In this document: piece by piece, positions 1-13,100 of the stretch | How the letters are laid out: each line of letters opens with the position of its first letter | How positions within the stretch are numbered: the stretch's first letter is position 1 | Origin: Orbilia blumenaviensis | Taxonomy: Eukaryota; Ascomycota; Orbiliomycetes; Orbiliales; Orbiliaceae | DNA: 64,000 nt | Reading direction: 5' to 3' | Assembly: GCA_036872755.1 (NCBI GenBank) | Contig: JAVHNS010000012.1 | Coordinates: forward strand, 1,364,001-1,428,000 | The notes under the pieces: model-generated | What the model was told of the DNA's origin: nothing | The model's input: only the letters and a program-made list of their open reading frames with translations | Databases searched by the model: none | Position numbers and translations under genes: made by a program

Positions 1-1334
1 CTGGTCTCGGTCGCGAAGAGGCCATACGGCTAAGATTGTACCCGCACCGAATCTGAGTTTCGAGAGTTTTCTGCCAAATATTGCAAACCTTTTTAAGCTA
101 GACGCGAATGCCGCAACCTTGTTGGAATCTGTTGGGTATGCTAGAGGCGGGGAGAACAGCTGGATCAAACCGGCGGCTTGTGCATAAGTACTTAATTGCT
201 TGCATGTTAATATTCTTGCATGAAGTAATTAATTAGCCGTTATCAGGTCTCCTCTGTAGCAAAGTCTAGACGACTAAAATCAGGGTCCTATCAGCCCGTC
301 CCAAAGTTCGATCTAGTGACAACCATGCTATATTGCGGCTGAGTTATAGAACAAACACGGAATTTCCCTGTCGAATCATGCAGATGCCCCAATCGCACTC
401 GGGGCTTCCTTTAAAATGATTGGTTCAAAACCGAGCATCGTCATAGTCGTTCCTTCTTATGGACAGGGTGGAAAAGCTTACATTTTTGGCGACATCTCGA
501 GCCTGCAAGGTGCGTTTCGAGCTGCATCGCTTGATCCTCCTCCTTGAAGTTAGACTTGGCCGGGCTTTTGATCCGCCTTATGGGGATTCCGAAAACCCAC
601 GCCAAGATAATCCCTTTGAACAGACTTTCAGCCCAGTTCCACAAATATTGTGAAGCCCTTTAACAGCATCCTGTATGCAGCTGTAGTTTCAGGTGCTGGG
701 AAGAACAATCACCTGCGAACGCCTCACCTCCATGTGCCGAGCATGCATCGCATTCTACCTAATCCAACTAGTCTGGTGCTACCGGATGGCCAACTGCAAT
801 TATCGCTCGACTGTCAAAATGTACTTCCTTTCGAGTACAGGTACTTGCCAATTGAGTGCAATCAGGTACTGGGCAGGGCTGTCCGAATCCCATGGGCCCA
901 TGTTTTGCACTACCGATCCACTCGCAGGGTCCATACGCCATAACTTCTAGTTCGCGAATTCGCCGATAGGTAAGCCAGAGAACAACCCACCGCTTGTTTT
1001 CGGTCACAGTTGTTTTCTCACGAACGGAAAAGCAGCCAAGTTCCTGCAAGTTTGGGGACAAATATGAAGTCCTAAGTAATTATTCGAAACCCAAAGGCTG
1101 CGTTCATGAACAACCGAGATTCAGATCCTAGCTTCAATCAATCTACTGCGCCTGCTAAAAACTACACCTATATGCCTCAGATTCTAATTCCCTATTTTGT
1201 TTCTTCTACATCTTTACTAATCTTCTTTTTCCCAAATTGATTGTATAAAATTGTGTATTGCTGCTTCAACAGAAGTAGATTCGAGGGATTAACCTAGAAT
1301 TTGAGAATCTGATTGAATTGGGTTGCTAAACACA
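1..1334. other. Upstream spacer, no gene recognised
   Basis: Only short overlapping open frames occur here, none with a recognisable domain or splice structure. The last 130 bases are pyrimidine-rich and carry a TATA-like element, so they probably hold the promoter and leader of the gene starting at 1335. I see no transposon ends, RNA genes or long repeats. Confidence 0.5.
1244..1250 (+). promoter_or_regulatory. TATA-like element of the 1335 gene
   Basis: The sequence TATAAAA lies 85 bases before the ATG at 1335, just after a CT-rich stretch (about 1198-1232). That spacing suits a leader of roughly 50 to 60 bases. The assignment rests on position and sequence only. Confidence 0.4.
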
Positions 1335-4300
1335 ATGGAACAGCCACAAAACCTCCTTATCCCAATGAAATTGGATGCTTTCGTTTTTAATGAGGCAGTC
1401 TGTAATGGCGGGCCGAAGGAAGCCAAAATCGCACCTATTGTCCAACCCAACTACACCTCGCTTCGAGTGAACGACTATTTGGTAGAGCCGGATATTCTCG
1501 ATCATGCGGATTTGCACAATGCGTCGCCTTCCGATAGAAATTCACGATTCACGGACCTAGGGACCAATTTACCGCGGAAAAATAGGCAGGGTGTCTATCT
1601 TCACTGGTTGCTGCCACGGCCATATCGGGGGGGAACAGCAGCAACAGACTCCCATAATCAGCCAGAAAAGTCACTCCTTAAGAAGGGCATCAGAACCAAA
1701 GCAGATAATAACAAAAAAGAGGATGTCAGCGCTCCTCAATTTCCGGCCGTGCCCAATCGTTGGCTTGTAATCAGAAAACTTGACCCAAAATCAAGTACAA
1801 CGGTTCCTGCAAATACTTCAATTGCACCCATCAAATCTTGGGTCATCGAAAGCGATCGTCGCCACAATATCGACAACTTAGGCGCCAATGTAGATCTTCA
1901 AGTTGATGTCGCTCCCTTCATTACCTCTATTCTACAAGGCAGTCAAAACAGTGAGGATATACGGCTGGACGAACAAGCCGAGGTCTTCATTGGTTATCGA
2001 GAGGATGCATCAACTTGGAAAGAAACCTATAGCGCAAAGCCGCGGGTTGGCTTAACGGTCGCGAGCAGTTCCAATCAGCTCTTTCCGGATCTTCAATACC
2101 ATTGTGGGAACGTGTTTTCCATGTTAGATACTTTTGAGTACACTGAAGGAGACGGTACCAAGAAAGCGCTGGTATCCGCGAAAGCTGACTACTACGTCAT
2201 CGGTTGGAAGGCGGAATCAGCAAACGATATCCTCTATTCGGACCCGAGTCATGCAATAAGCAGAAAAGAGAAATTGGCGGCGCTAAATATGCAGTTAAAC
2301 GACCAAGAGAAGGCTACGGGAGATATTGCCGACTGGCTGAATTCCAATGCTTCCTCACGAGCGCTCTGCCATGGCGCCATGTATGATGTCGAATGGACGA
2401 GCAGCGCGCTTCCTAAGAACGTTCTGGCAAATAAATTCTCTGAAAAGCTGAATGAAGACATGCCAATCGCGATTGGAACGACACCAACAGACTCAATACT
2501 GGCATATGTCAATGCACACCACAAGCCAGATGGCACCCTAGCGGACAATCTTAATAGCTTAGCTCCGTTATTACGGGCACAAGACGATGCTCTTGATTCC
2601 TTAATTTCTGCTGCAGATGAAGTCCAAAGCCATAACTTTGCCCATTTTGATGGTGGGTCCCAGTTTACCTTTGCGGAAGAAAACTCTAAGGAGCCTGCTA
2701 AGTCACCAACGGACCTCGAAAAGCAATACATGCGGGAACTTAACTCTGCACAGAGGTTACTGGATGCGATTCTAAGAAGAATGCAGCAGTTACGGTGGAA
2801 TCTCTTTTCAGTATGGTGGAAGTTCATTTCTGACCATGATAATCTTAACGGTAGAAGAGATGATGCGTATCGAGCAGAGGTTGCAGACATTAACGATTTA
2901 CTTACTGCCTTGGCAAGCGCGAGGAATAACGTGCAGCTACTTATCAAAAATTGGCTTGGCATACCTACTCAGTCTTCAGAATTCAATCCAGAGTCACAGC
3001 GCATATCAGAAATCCATGATGAAGCCCGATTTGTGGTACAGCCAAAAAAGGGTACCCTGACTCGGTTTTCCCAGCAGAGGGACCCGACACTGCTCATTGG
3101 CGGGGTTGGATCAGGCTGGCCTCGCGACTTTCAGGATCGACTACTAGCTCGACTGGATAATCAGATCATCACTAAACCAGAAATTCTAGACCTTGGGAAA
3201 TCGTATGGCCTGGATTGCCTCCCACTTGAACTTAGGAGTAGTGGAGTTTCCGCCGTGAAAGAATTCCTACTACTTGCTGAAAAGACGTCATTTGAGAAGA
3301 GTCCTGTTGGGAAGTATTTTCCACTCTACCATGATGGCCAGGCTATGGACCTACCGGGCCCAGAAAACCCCTGGCGGGACCGCTGGGCATCGACACAGCC
3401 ATGGTTCCCATTATATGTAGAATGGGAGGCAGAATATACGCATATACCTTTCGCTTCTTGGGAAATCATGGAGCGACCTAGCAGATTCCCCCCGCCAGAC
3501 AACAAGTATACCTATGGACTCATCTTGGATGTACGCGATAAGTACAAAGAGGACGTCCGAATAGTGTCCGGCCGAAATCTGATTCTTCCTCAACCAAGCT
3601 TCAACCTTAAAGCCCAAATCGAGCAGCTGTTCAGTAGCGTACCGCCGATTGAGTTGGACAAGTATCTCAATAAAACCCGTCGTGATGAATTGAAAAAGAA
3701 TCTCGATAAGATGGCTTATCTCTCCTGCCCGCTCGAGGGCTTAACCAACCATCTTACTACAACTTATAATGGGAACCACGTGAAGCCACTGGTGCGTGAG
3801 CCTGGAGTGTCCCCGAGGCCCCTTAGGGATGCGCGAGATGCCGCCATCAGGATTGGTCTCACTATGGAAAAATTAGCTTTGATTGATAAAGAATCTGACC
3901 CGACTCCCTACGGACCTAATGGTAGTCTACTCGACTTACAGCTTCCTGCTTTTAAACCAGCTACACACGGACAACTGAGATTTAGAAAGATCAATATTAT
4001 TGACAAATTTGGTCAAACGATCCACGCTATGGATCCGAAGGCGAAAGAGGGCAGCCTCCCTGTATACCCGTGCGCCAGCGAATTTTACTCCCCACAGCCT
4101 ATATCGCGATCAACCAATATACCAAATGTAGTAGATCCATCAAGATCTGAAAAACCTGGACATTGTGAATTCATTCAACTCCCACCATATATCAACCAAC
4201 CTGCTCGTCTAAATTGCAACTTTGTAATGCACGACGAGAAAGGTGAGGCTGGGTCTTATTGGAGACCTTCACTCGAATGGGAGAATCCAATTTGGGGCTG

Positions 4301-5474
4301 GGTGGTTGTAAACTACGTTGATCAAGGATTACAATTATATCAACCAGACGGTACCTTCTATAGGGAAGTCCGAGTAACGCAAGGGAGTAATGGGTCTACA
4401 AAATGGCTGCCTTTCAATCATCCAACACCTACAACAGACGGGAAGAAGTCTCAGCTGGATCGGCTCATTGACGAATTGATGAGCAAGGACCAGATCTATC
4501 TTTTGGCTTTCGTTGATATGATAACGGATGCACTTGATAGAACTACTGTCCCACCAAGTTCATATGGACAGTTTGTGAACGCCCTGGTGGGACGGCCATT
4601 GGCGCTGGTCAATATGGGGTGGTCGCTCGAACTCGCCGCTGCCCCCAAGAAGACGCAGTCAACATTGAATAACCAAAAGAACATGAGTAATCCGTGGGGT
4701 CTGCTTTCGGACCCCCAAAATCTTAAAGTCTACTCTTTCCCCGTAAAATTTGGTGATAAGAGTCGGGCAAACGATGGTCTTGTTGGCTACTTCAATTCTT
4801 TTGGCCAATTTACTCGGCAGCCCGATGATGACCTGCAACTCAAAAAGATTTATACATATTTCCAGAAAAACCCACCTGCTGACCCTGATAAGATAAGCCC
4901 TGTCACCATAATCAACAATGACAACTATCCTCACTTCAAATGCTGGTGGCTCGATCTCAACGATAAAAACGCAGGGTACCTTGATACCGGTGGACATTTA
5001 GAGTTCGAAAGGCAGAGAAACCGGAAGCTTCAGGTCTATGGCGCCTTGGTAGACCCTTTCCTTCCGATTACTGCTTACACAAGCCTTCTCCCAGTACAGA
5101 GTCTTAAGCTTCCGACATGGACTTGGGAGTCAGCTCTAAAGAAAATGACAGGGTTCTTCCACGCAGGACCTATTATTTTGGATGCTGATATACCTAATTT
5201 CGCCCCGGGGAAGAAACTCAGCAGCGAGGATAACCAATATCTCAAGAATGATCCAGTTGAAGCGACCTCGACAAAGATTCCAGCACTCCCAGTCGCTGAC
5301 TGGGCTTGGCTCCAACCGTATCCAGAGGGCTTCATGGCTCTGGATATCAGCAAAGAACCAGCTAAATTGAACCTTGAAAGGGGTCCTAAGACTGCTATAG
5401 AAGGGTATTTGCAAATGCGGGCCCCAATTGTCCAGGATAAGGAACCGACGAAAAATAGTCAGTTCAATGATTAA
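1335..5474 (+). CDS. Large intronless protein of unknown function, partner of the DUF6603 gene
   Basis: This is a single uninterrupted frame of 1,379 residues. The open frame reaches back to a TTG at 1323, but the first ATG is at 1335. There is no signal peptide, membrane span or P-loop that I can see. Near residues 88-160 it has a GVYLHWLLP motif followed by FPAVPNRWLVIR, and further on PWFPLYVEWEAEY. From memory, comparable GVYLHW...PNRWLV motifs occur in large uncharacterised bacterial proteins, sometimes near DUF6603 genes; this was not checked. Tryptophan- and proline-rich segments separated by charged linkers suggest several beta-rich domains. The next gene, 1.6 kb downstream on the same strand, is the MBL-DUF6603 fusion. 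The lack of introns in 4.1 kb contrasts with most multi-exon neighbours. Function unknown; gene call firm. Confidence 0.85.
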   Translation: MEQPQNLLIPMKLDAFVFNEAVCNGGPKEAKIAPIVQPNYTSLRVNDYLVEPDILDHADLHNASPSDRNSRFTDLGTNLPRKNRQGVYLHWLLPRPYRGGTAATDSHNQPEKSLLKKGIRTKADNNKKEDVSAPQFPAVPNRWLVIRKLDPKSSTTVPANTSIAPIKSWVIESDRRHNIDNLGANVDLQVDVAPFITSILQGSQNSEDIRLDEQAEVFIGYREDASTWKETYSAKPRVGLTVASSSNQLFPDLQYHCGNVFSMLDTFEYTEGDGTKKALVSAKADYYVIGWKAESANDILYSDPSHAISRKEKLAALNMQLNDQEKATGDIADWLNSNASSRALCHGAMYDVEWTSSALPKNVLANKFSEKLNEDMPIAIGTTPTDSILAYVNAHHKPDGTLADNLNSLAPLLRAQDDALDSLISAADEVQSHNFAHFDGGSQFTFAEENSKEPAKSPTDLEKQYMRELNSAQRLLDAILRRMQQLRWNLFSVWWKFISDHDNLNGRRDDAYRAEVADINDLLTALASARNNVQLLIKNWLGIPTQSSEFNPESQRISEIHDEARFVVQPKKGTLTRFSQQRDPTLLIGGVGSGWPRDFQDRLLARLDNQIITKPEILDLGKSYGLDCLPLELRSSGVSAVKEFLLLAEKTSFEKSPVGKYFPLYHDGQAMDLPGPENPWRDRWASTQPWFPLYVEWEAEYTHIPFASWEIMERPSRFPPPDNKYTYGLILDVRDKYKEDVRIVSGRNLILPQPSFNLKAQIEQLFSSVPPIELDKYLNKTRRDELKKNLDKMAYLSCPLEGLTNHLTTTYNGNHVKPLVREPGVSPRPLRDARDAAIRIGLTMEKLALIDKESDPTPYGPNGSLLDLQLPAFKPATHGQLRFRKINIIDKFGQTIHAMDPKAKEGSLPVYPCASEFYSPQPISRSTNIPNVVDPSRSEKPGHCEFIQLPPYINQPARLNCNFVMHDEKGEAGSYWRPSLEWENPIWGWVVVNYVDQGLQLYQPDGTFYREVRVTQGSNGSTKWLPFNHPTPTTDGKKSQLDRLIDELMSKDQIYLLAFVDMITDALDRTTVPPSSYGQFVNALVGRPLALVNMGWSLELAAAPKKTQSTLNNQKNMSNPWGLLSDPQNLKVYSFPVKFGDKSRANDGLVGYFNSFGQFTRQPDDDLQLKKIYTYFQKNPPADPDKISPVTIINNDNYPHFKCWWLDLNDKNAGYLDTGGHLEFERQRNRKLQVYGALVDPFLPITAYTSLLPVQSLKLPTWTWESALKKMTGFFHAGPIILDADIPNFAPGKKLSSEDNQYLKNDPVEATSTKIPALPVADWAWLQPYPEGFMALDISKEPAKLNLERGPKTAIEGYLQMRAPIVQDKEPTKNSQFND

Positions 5475-7113
5475 CTATTGTACTAGTCACCCCTTAGCGC
5501 GTCAAAATACGACATTTTCGGTCGATTAGCTAGAAGACGTTTCTTTTTTTTTGTTCAATCACACCTGTATGGAAGGCTTGGGTGCAAAACAATCAATTTC
5601 AGATCGCTGCTCCAAATTGTCCATATTCTCCACTTTAGTCTCCAAGAGATTGAATTCTTTGAGGAAATAGTCACACTTCAATCCAAGCTTTCACGTAGGC
5701 TTTAATCCTCATGTATCTACAAATACGACGAGGGAAAGGCTCCCACTTCGACTTTACATTTTAGACCATGATTTCTGATACCAACGTAGGGATTTTTATC
5801 AATACAATCGCCAAAATTTGGTAGCCGGTGGGGTTAACCAGCGCTAGAAGCCGACAGAAACACTCTTCTCGTGTGTCATATTGAAATACAGGCTGGAAAA
5901 CTCGTTGAAGCGTTTTGATCAAGTTGATGCTAGGTTATTATGAAATCAAGAATTCTTATGGGGCCCAAAGGAACGTTGAAAAATGTACTGGTACTTTCTA
6001 CAGTAAACTAGAAGGTATCACTTGAAGTCGATTAATCTAACCACAATGCTAGCTGACCTGCTGACCCTAACTAGCCGCTCAGTTATAGTTCACATGCATT
6101 TAAGCGGGTTGCACTAGTTATACCCGTTGACTAGGGTCTCCAGCCGCAACCTCCACCAGCTGCGAAGCTAGCTGAACTGAGTTGGGACACAATAACAGCT
6201 TACATTATGCATTCAAAGCTTCGAATTCCACCGTTGTGGTGACCTAGGGCTGATATTGCGTTCTTTTCGGTCTACACCCGCAGGTATAAGCGGGGATATT
6301 TTGGGGGTCTCTAATACCCATGCTAACTAACATGCTAGCAAGTGCCGCAACAGAGGTGGTTGGTGGTATACGTCATGACGCCGCATGGCCCTACGAAAAT
6401 TAATAAACAAAACCCCTCGAGCGATGCGACTTGCCTTGCAGGAAGCTTTGAAAATTCAGGAGTAGGAATCTGGCCAGCCCCTAGAATTGTAGCCCATGCA
6501 CGGTGTATCACCGAGCAATCGCGTAAATTGACCGAATTGAACACAATTCGAATATTCGACCCTGGCGAGGTGGCACTTCTTGACCCGGGTTTTCTTCTTC
6601 CCCTCTAATGAAGTGTGCGCGTTCGTTTGCAACAGATAATATCTCAATTCCAGCCCAGCGTACTTAGATGCTTTGTATCCGAATTTTTCTCTCAATAGAA
6701 ATAAACCACAAAAAGCCCTCCAGAATTGTTGCAGCATATATTTTCTAGCGAGGGTATGCCGTAGCCCAATCGCTCTATCTACGGGATCTCTTAGGATTTC
6801 GATACTGTTGGCGTCCACGTGTTGGTATCAAACTCGTGGTTTTTGGGCATCTACTAAGATAGGCCCCAGTGCATAGTGTAAGTTGGTAGGCTTCCTATTA
6901 AACACCACTATCGTCCATGGGCCCAACTACCCAGTTGCGAGAAATATCATGAATAAGGTGATAATGATTAATGGCTAACGTCGGTTCAGATTTCGAATTT
7001 CGCCGGGTTAATATTCATTTGTGAAGTTGCCGACTTAGAAGCGAACTCCCATTGAACTTAAGCCGGCGTCGAGTTTGGTACGATCTAAGCCTTGAGGCGG
7101 ATCGGACAACAAG
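5475..7113. other. Spacer between the two giant genes
   Basis: About 1.6 kb with no frame I would call coding on either strand. It must hold the 3' end of the upstream gene and the promoter of the gene at 7114. No TATA box is obvious near 7080. I see no repeats or mobile-element ends. Confidence 0.5.
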
Positions 7114-10100
7114 ATGGAGCTACCATTGGCACCTTCAGCCGACTACCGAGTTCATACATTCCATCTGAACATCAATGAAGGGGATTCTGCAATTCATATC
7201 CTTTCGGAAGCACAGGAGTCAAGTAGTACCACTACCCACATTATAAGGAGCACAGTGCTCATGGACGGCGGCCGTGAAGCCTATTGCGACGCCATACCAA
7301 AATGTGTACAAATGATCAATGAGTCGTCATACTATCGGGGTGGCCATGGAATTAAATACTTCGACTCCATAGTTATCACTCACTGGGATGGCGATCACTA
7401 TCAGGGTGTCATCCGAGCTTTATATGACAACATTAGGGCAGCGGTCTGGGATTACATCGCGAAGAATCCGTCAGAAATTAACACCGGTGAGGATTTACAA
7501 GCTAGATTCGACAACTATGCTATTAAAGCAAGTTTTTTACGATACGATAATGACGGACCGACCACAAATATCTACACCCCCTACTTTACTAAAAACAAAG
7601 CAGTCGTAAAGACCTCCAGTGGTGACGCCTTCGGCACTGTCCCACGTAGCCATACTGATAAGGCAGGAAGCGAGAGACCTGAAGATTGGAAGCTCGCTGC
7701 GCATATTCAACGGGGGAAAATTATTGTGAAGCAGAGAGTAGATATTATCCTGGAAGATAGTGATGGAGAAGAATTTCAGATTTGGGCCGATATGCCGATA
7801 GGAATATTAACAACAGGTGAGGAATTAGTCGGAAAAGACTTGTTCACCCACCAGAACATTATATCTCCCGAAGATGCAAGATCCCCTAAGGATGTATCTG
7901 ATGTCCTCAAGGCCGCAAAGCAAAACCGGCCAGTTATGTTTTGCATGGCTTCAGATACGTACTTTTGCGGTGAGTCTGGCTGGGAGGTACTCAAAAATTT
8001 GAAATGGGTCTCAAAATTGCCTGAATATTCTGATGGCGTATACTTGGAAGACGAAACCGCCAGCGTCCCGACCGATGAGCCCCCCAAAAACGACCCTATT
8101 GCCGATTTTATGAATGCGACCTCCAAAGAAAACCTCTCAGCAAGTTTTATACGCCATGACACATCTGGAAATAACCAATCGTCAATTGCTTGTATAATAC
8201 TGTGGGGCGAGACTACAGGCAGGAAGGACCCAAGAGACAACGAACTTACCGTCACTCACTATTTCGGAGGTGACGTTGGGGATGAGGTAGAAGAGCGCTT
8301 GATTCGATGGTTAACGCTACCATCAATCGTACATGGCCGTTTACGGAGAACCCCTCTGAAGGTAACCTGCCATAAATTATCTCATCACGGTATTCCCACC
8401 CCTACCCGGAGCCAAAGACGTCTCCGTTAAACCTTCATTTTAGAGACCTGTGTCTAATATGTGCAACTAAACCTCAATTATGTTTAATAGGATCAAAATT
8501 CTCTACCCCAATATACATGCTATTCGCACTTGATCCGTTATACATAATCGGGCCGAATGGGCTTCGGAAACGCCATAACCACGTCTGTAAGTCAGAGGTT
8601 ATCCCAATAAGATTACATGTTATAACGTTACGACACACAATGACTAATTGGTAAAATTCTTTCTCGTTCCAAACATCTCAATACGTATATACAGCTTGGG
8701 ATACCTTACTCTTGATCTTTGTTTGGACCTATTGGACTTATAGAGTGTCCGGACCATGGGCATGGCATCGCGCGAGGCTATATTGTACCAACTTTCCGAT
8801 ATATCTCGTTGGGTATGACATTTACGCGGCAGACAAAAGCAAGAAACAACAAGAATATATAAAACCTGGAGATATTACGTCCCTGGACCCTAAAAATTCC
8901 AACGGTAAAGCATTTCGGATTATCCTGACCCTGTTGTTTAAGAAGGCAGAAAATAGTACCTTGAGCCTCCCAGAACGATGGGAGAGCCTCAAAAGTAAGC
9001 TAGCTGTCTGCGCGTACATACGAAGCAGATGGCCAAAATACTCAGCTATACCTTCCAATGACTACTACCAACTTTGCGGGGCCTTCAACAATGTACAAAC
9101 TATTGCAACCGCTGAAGGTCAAGGTATCAGGGCTATTTCAATATACCAGGTGCCGCAATTTGGTATGAATAAAGGCGTTGTGAGTATTATGCCTCTGAAA
9201 GGGGTCACTTTTACAACAAAAAGTCTTGATGATATTCTACAAGACCTCGACGATTTTGAGTTAGGGGACTCACAGAATGCCTCCATACCTCCACCGCCAC
9301 CCGCAATTGGCCGTGAAAGTTTTCTTATTACGAAACCCTTGAACGATCGCACAATAGGTGACTTCGGCTCTCAGAACTTCAAGAATGAGCCTACAGGGCC
9401 TTATACAAACCCAACCGTCGGAAGGCTTTTGAAGATGCAATATGATGATGATGATGATGATGATGGCAACATAGAAGGTACCGAGGAGGTAGCTACAGAG
9501 GGGACGCGAAAGGGGCAAATCAATACCAGCACCGCACTATACATACCCCCGAAACAAACGGGTGTGGTTTTGAGAGCAGGCCTTGACGAAGATTTATGCT
9601 ACTTCCTTGCATCGGATACCATTGTCATCAAAGATATTGCGAACAAGGTAACAAGCACCACTGAAAGCAACCTGGACTTGTTCCTTGGGAAACTTAGAAC
9701 CGCAGCAATAGTCTTTCCCAACAAGCTTGACGTGGCGCCAGCCTGGACCTTAGTCGATGGCTCGGACGAGCTGTACCAGTGGCTAATGGTTGCTTTCGGA
9801 AGCTTCCTCGATGACAAGGGTTATACGCTCAAGGGAAAAGTCAGCAAAACCGACATTGTTGCCTTCAACTTCACCACCCAGATATCCGCTGCCTTCACTG
9901 ACAAGGCGAACCCGTCCGCCAAAATCCCGGCATGCCAAGTACCCATCACTTTCTCAACTGAATTCAACTCCTACGCGTTCTCCGACGGAAATACCAAACT
10001 CCCCGACTGGCTCCGTCTCCCCGCAGACAAATCGGATACCACAAACACCGATACCATTGGGCCTGGTCAGATGCTGATCATGAGCCTTGGGCCTGCTGCA

Positions 10101-13100
10101 GCAAATGATATGAAAAATAAGACTTTCACGCTCATAGATATTGCACAACTCCTTGAGATTAAAGTTTCAAAAACCATGCAAAAGCTCTTAGACGTCTCCG
10201 ACAAAGTCACTTTCAATTTGGATGCGAGTCAAGGATCTAAGAACACTTTGTGGTTTCTTCCCGATGCCGATTATACCACCACGCTGAGGTTGTCATTTGT
10301 CCCCTCCAGCGAAACAAACGGATTTTTGCAAAAAGTCTTAGACGTGCTCAACGATGTTACAGGCGCTAAATCAGACACTTTCGAAATCTCGAACATTAAA
10401 ATAGTTGGGAAAAAGACATGGAAGAGAAATGAGCTCCAAAGTACCGACTTCACGTTCCGCTCTGAGTCGGAGGCTATTATACTCGTAAGAATCAAGATAA
10501 ACAGCACCGTAAAGGGGACACCCAAGTCTTTGACCTTCGATGCCGCGGTTGCTCTTGAAGAAAAGGCCACTAGTTTAGTAGTGACTCTCGATCCCAATAA
10601 TCAAGGAATGTCAATCCCAGATTTACTGGATTTCCTGGTTTCTATGCTGCCTGTGTCAGCAGACATCTCTCCGTCGAATTTCCTCCCTGGGGCCCTCGAT
10701 GCTATCAAACTTCGCAGATTCACGTTTACGTCCAGAGAAAAAGGCACCAGTAAGCGATTCGGGGTCGAATTCCAAATTACTTGGGCGTCCATGACATTGC
10801 AATGTTCTGTTAGAGTTGATCTCTCGGACGGAAAGGTTTCACCGTTCTTCTATGGGGGACTATTGGCAAAGAATAATCCTGCTCAACTGGAACCAAGATT
10901 TTCATTTGTCCCCTTTCTGCCATCTTACGAGAGCTGGCTTGCTTTACCGGTAATTCCTACCGGCGATGACAGGCTGGGCGTAATGGATGCTGGATCCGAT
11001 GTTGGGGATACCGGAGCTTTATACAAAAAGATCACAGGAGTAGATATACCCACCCCTCCGATTAATCTCGAGCTTATCGGACTCGAATTCTATGTATCCG
11101 AAGAAGTTCTCAGCTTCTCGGGCATGGTTACAAGTCCTCCACCACCAGATGGCGCAAAGGTCCCTCGGCTTAGGCTCGGGGCCTGCACCTTAGATGCCCG
11201 GTATAATCTTTCAAAAAGGCAGTTAGATAGGTTCCTCTTCGCCACTGAGATTGCTCTCTCATCTCCAAGCGGTGATCGATCCGCAAACTTCGGCGTCCAA
11301 ATAGAAAAGAAAAACTCTAGTTGGCTTTTGCAAGGGTATATCAATGGTCTCACTGGAGATTTGCTATATAGCCTTTTCGATGATGACTGTAATACCGAAG
11401 TTGCAAGTTTCCTGAAAAACATCACAATGAGCATTAACATGGCCTATCTCTACGGACCTCAAGGCAGGGGGTCGAGCTTTGCGATCAAGGGATCGCTAGG
11501 TATCGGTGAATTCGAGCTTGGTTATCGGTACATTCATAATGGAAGCACTGTAAATGACCCGAAAAGGCCCCGTTGGAGCTTTGATGCAAGTCTTTCGGTC
11601 ACTTCTAATAAGTGCACTCTCAAATCAATCATGGCTTCCATTGTTGGAGACGATCTGGCGGATGCTCTTCCGGGATTCTTGGGCGATATTGTTATTCTCC
11701 CGAGTGGAAAAACAGAGTTGACATCGCTCCGAATAGTCAAGAGACAAAAGTGCCTGGTCGTAGCCTTGCGCCTGCATCTCGCAGATGGTGCTTCGGTTCA
11801 CTTCTATCAAATCCAGGCGAGCAAGACCGGTCCTACCGATAAAAATACATACGACGCTAAAAGAATTGTCCTATTTTCACTGGATAGCCTACCAAAGATC
11901 CCAGATATCCCACTCATTGGTGAATTGCCACAGCCGTTCGATGCTCTTGACTTCAGTTGGGTCAGCAGCTCGGGAAAGTCGGAAGGCTTCACCAGAGCCG
12001 AAGTTGAGGAACTGAAGGCAGCATTACAGGAAGACGAGAAGCCCCCAGGGTATAGAGATAACGTGAAGCCAGCTAGCAGAAAGCCCGAAGATATTCTTAT
12101 CGGTAATGGCTTCCATTTCATTGTGAGAAATCACCAGGAGGTCATTATTGACTATGTGTTTGGGAACAAAAAGAAAGAGGCCGAGAAAACAGGCACCGAA
12201 CTAGAAACTGCCGCCAGTGGGTCGAGCAATAGCAGTTACATTAGTCCTCTAGACAAGAAAATAGGCCCAGTAGCACTTACAGGACTCGGTATTAAGTTTG
12301 ACATGAAGACGAGCACTCTTACCCTTGGGTTGAACGGCAGTGTTACACTTGGCCCTATTGAACTTCTTTTGATGGGTTTTAGCGTATCCTTCAGATTTAC
12401 TGACGGTGTCACGCTCAAGAATATAGCCAAGGTTAAGACAAGCTTCGGCCTTGACGGGCTTGGTGCCTCCATGCAAAAGCCGCCTCTTACCATCGCCGGG
12501 CTGTTCTTACACCAAAAGACGGAAACTGTTGACGAATATCTTGGTGCTGCTGCCATTGGATTTGAGCCATACATTTTCCAGGCCGCTGGTTACTACGGCG
12601 AAGAAACTATCAAGACAGTCTATCGAACTAAGGATAGAACCGTCACATCCTTCTTCACCTACTGTCGCTTAGATGGGCCTATCGCTACAATTGGTGTCGC
12701 TGACATCAATGGTCTGACGGCTGGATTTGGATATAACACATTCTGCACATTCCCAAATGCTAGCAATGTCATGGACTTCCCGCTGATTGGGGTCCCACAG
12801 TCGAACAGCGTTGTCGATGCCATGTCCAAGTTGATAAACGGGAACCCCGCCTGGTTCGGACGGAAGGAGCACTCGTACTGGTTTGCCGCCGGTATATCCG
12901 GCTCTGCGCTGGAAACGTTACAGCTGAGTGCAGTTGTCGCCTTGGAATTCAATCCGCAGCCTAAACTAGGAATTTTTGGTCTCGCCACTGCCGAAATGCC
13001 AAAGAGAGCTCAGCAAAAGCTTGCAAAAGTCCAGTTGGGCATTGTGGCGACCCTCGACTTTGGAGCAGGCGTATTGAGCATTGAAGGCCAATTGACTCCA

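Noticed and set aside
1323..1334. Start of the first large gene at 1323
   Set aside because: Position 1323 is TTG; the first ATG in frame is at 1335 and suits a eukaryotic start.
2249..2962. 237-codon antisense frame within the first large gene
   Set aside because: Low-complexity product opposite a long intact coding frame.
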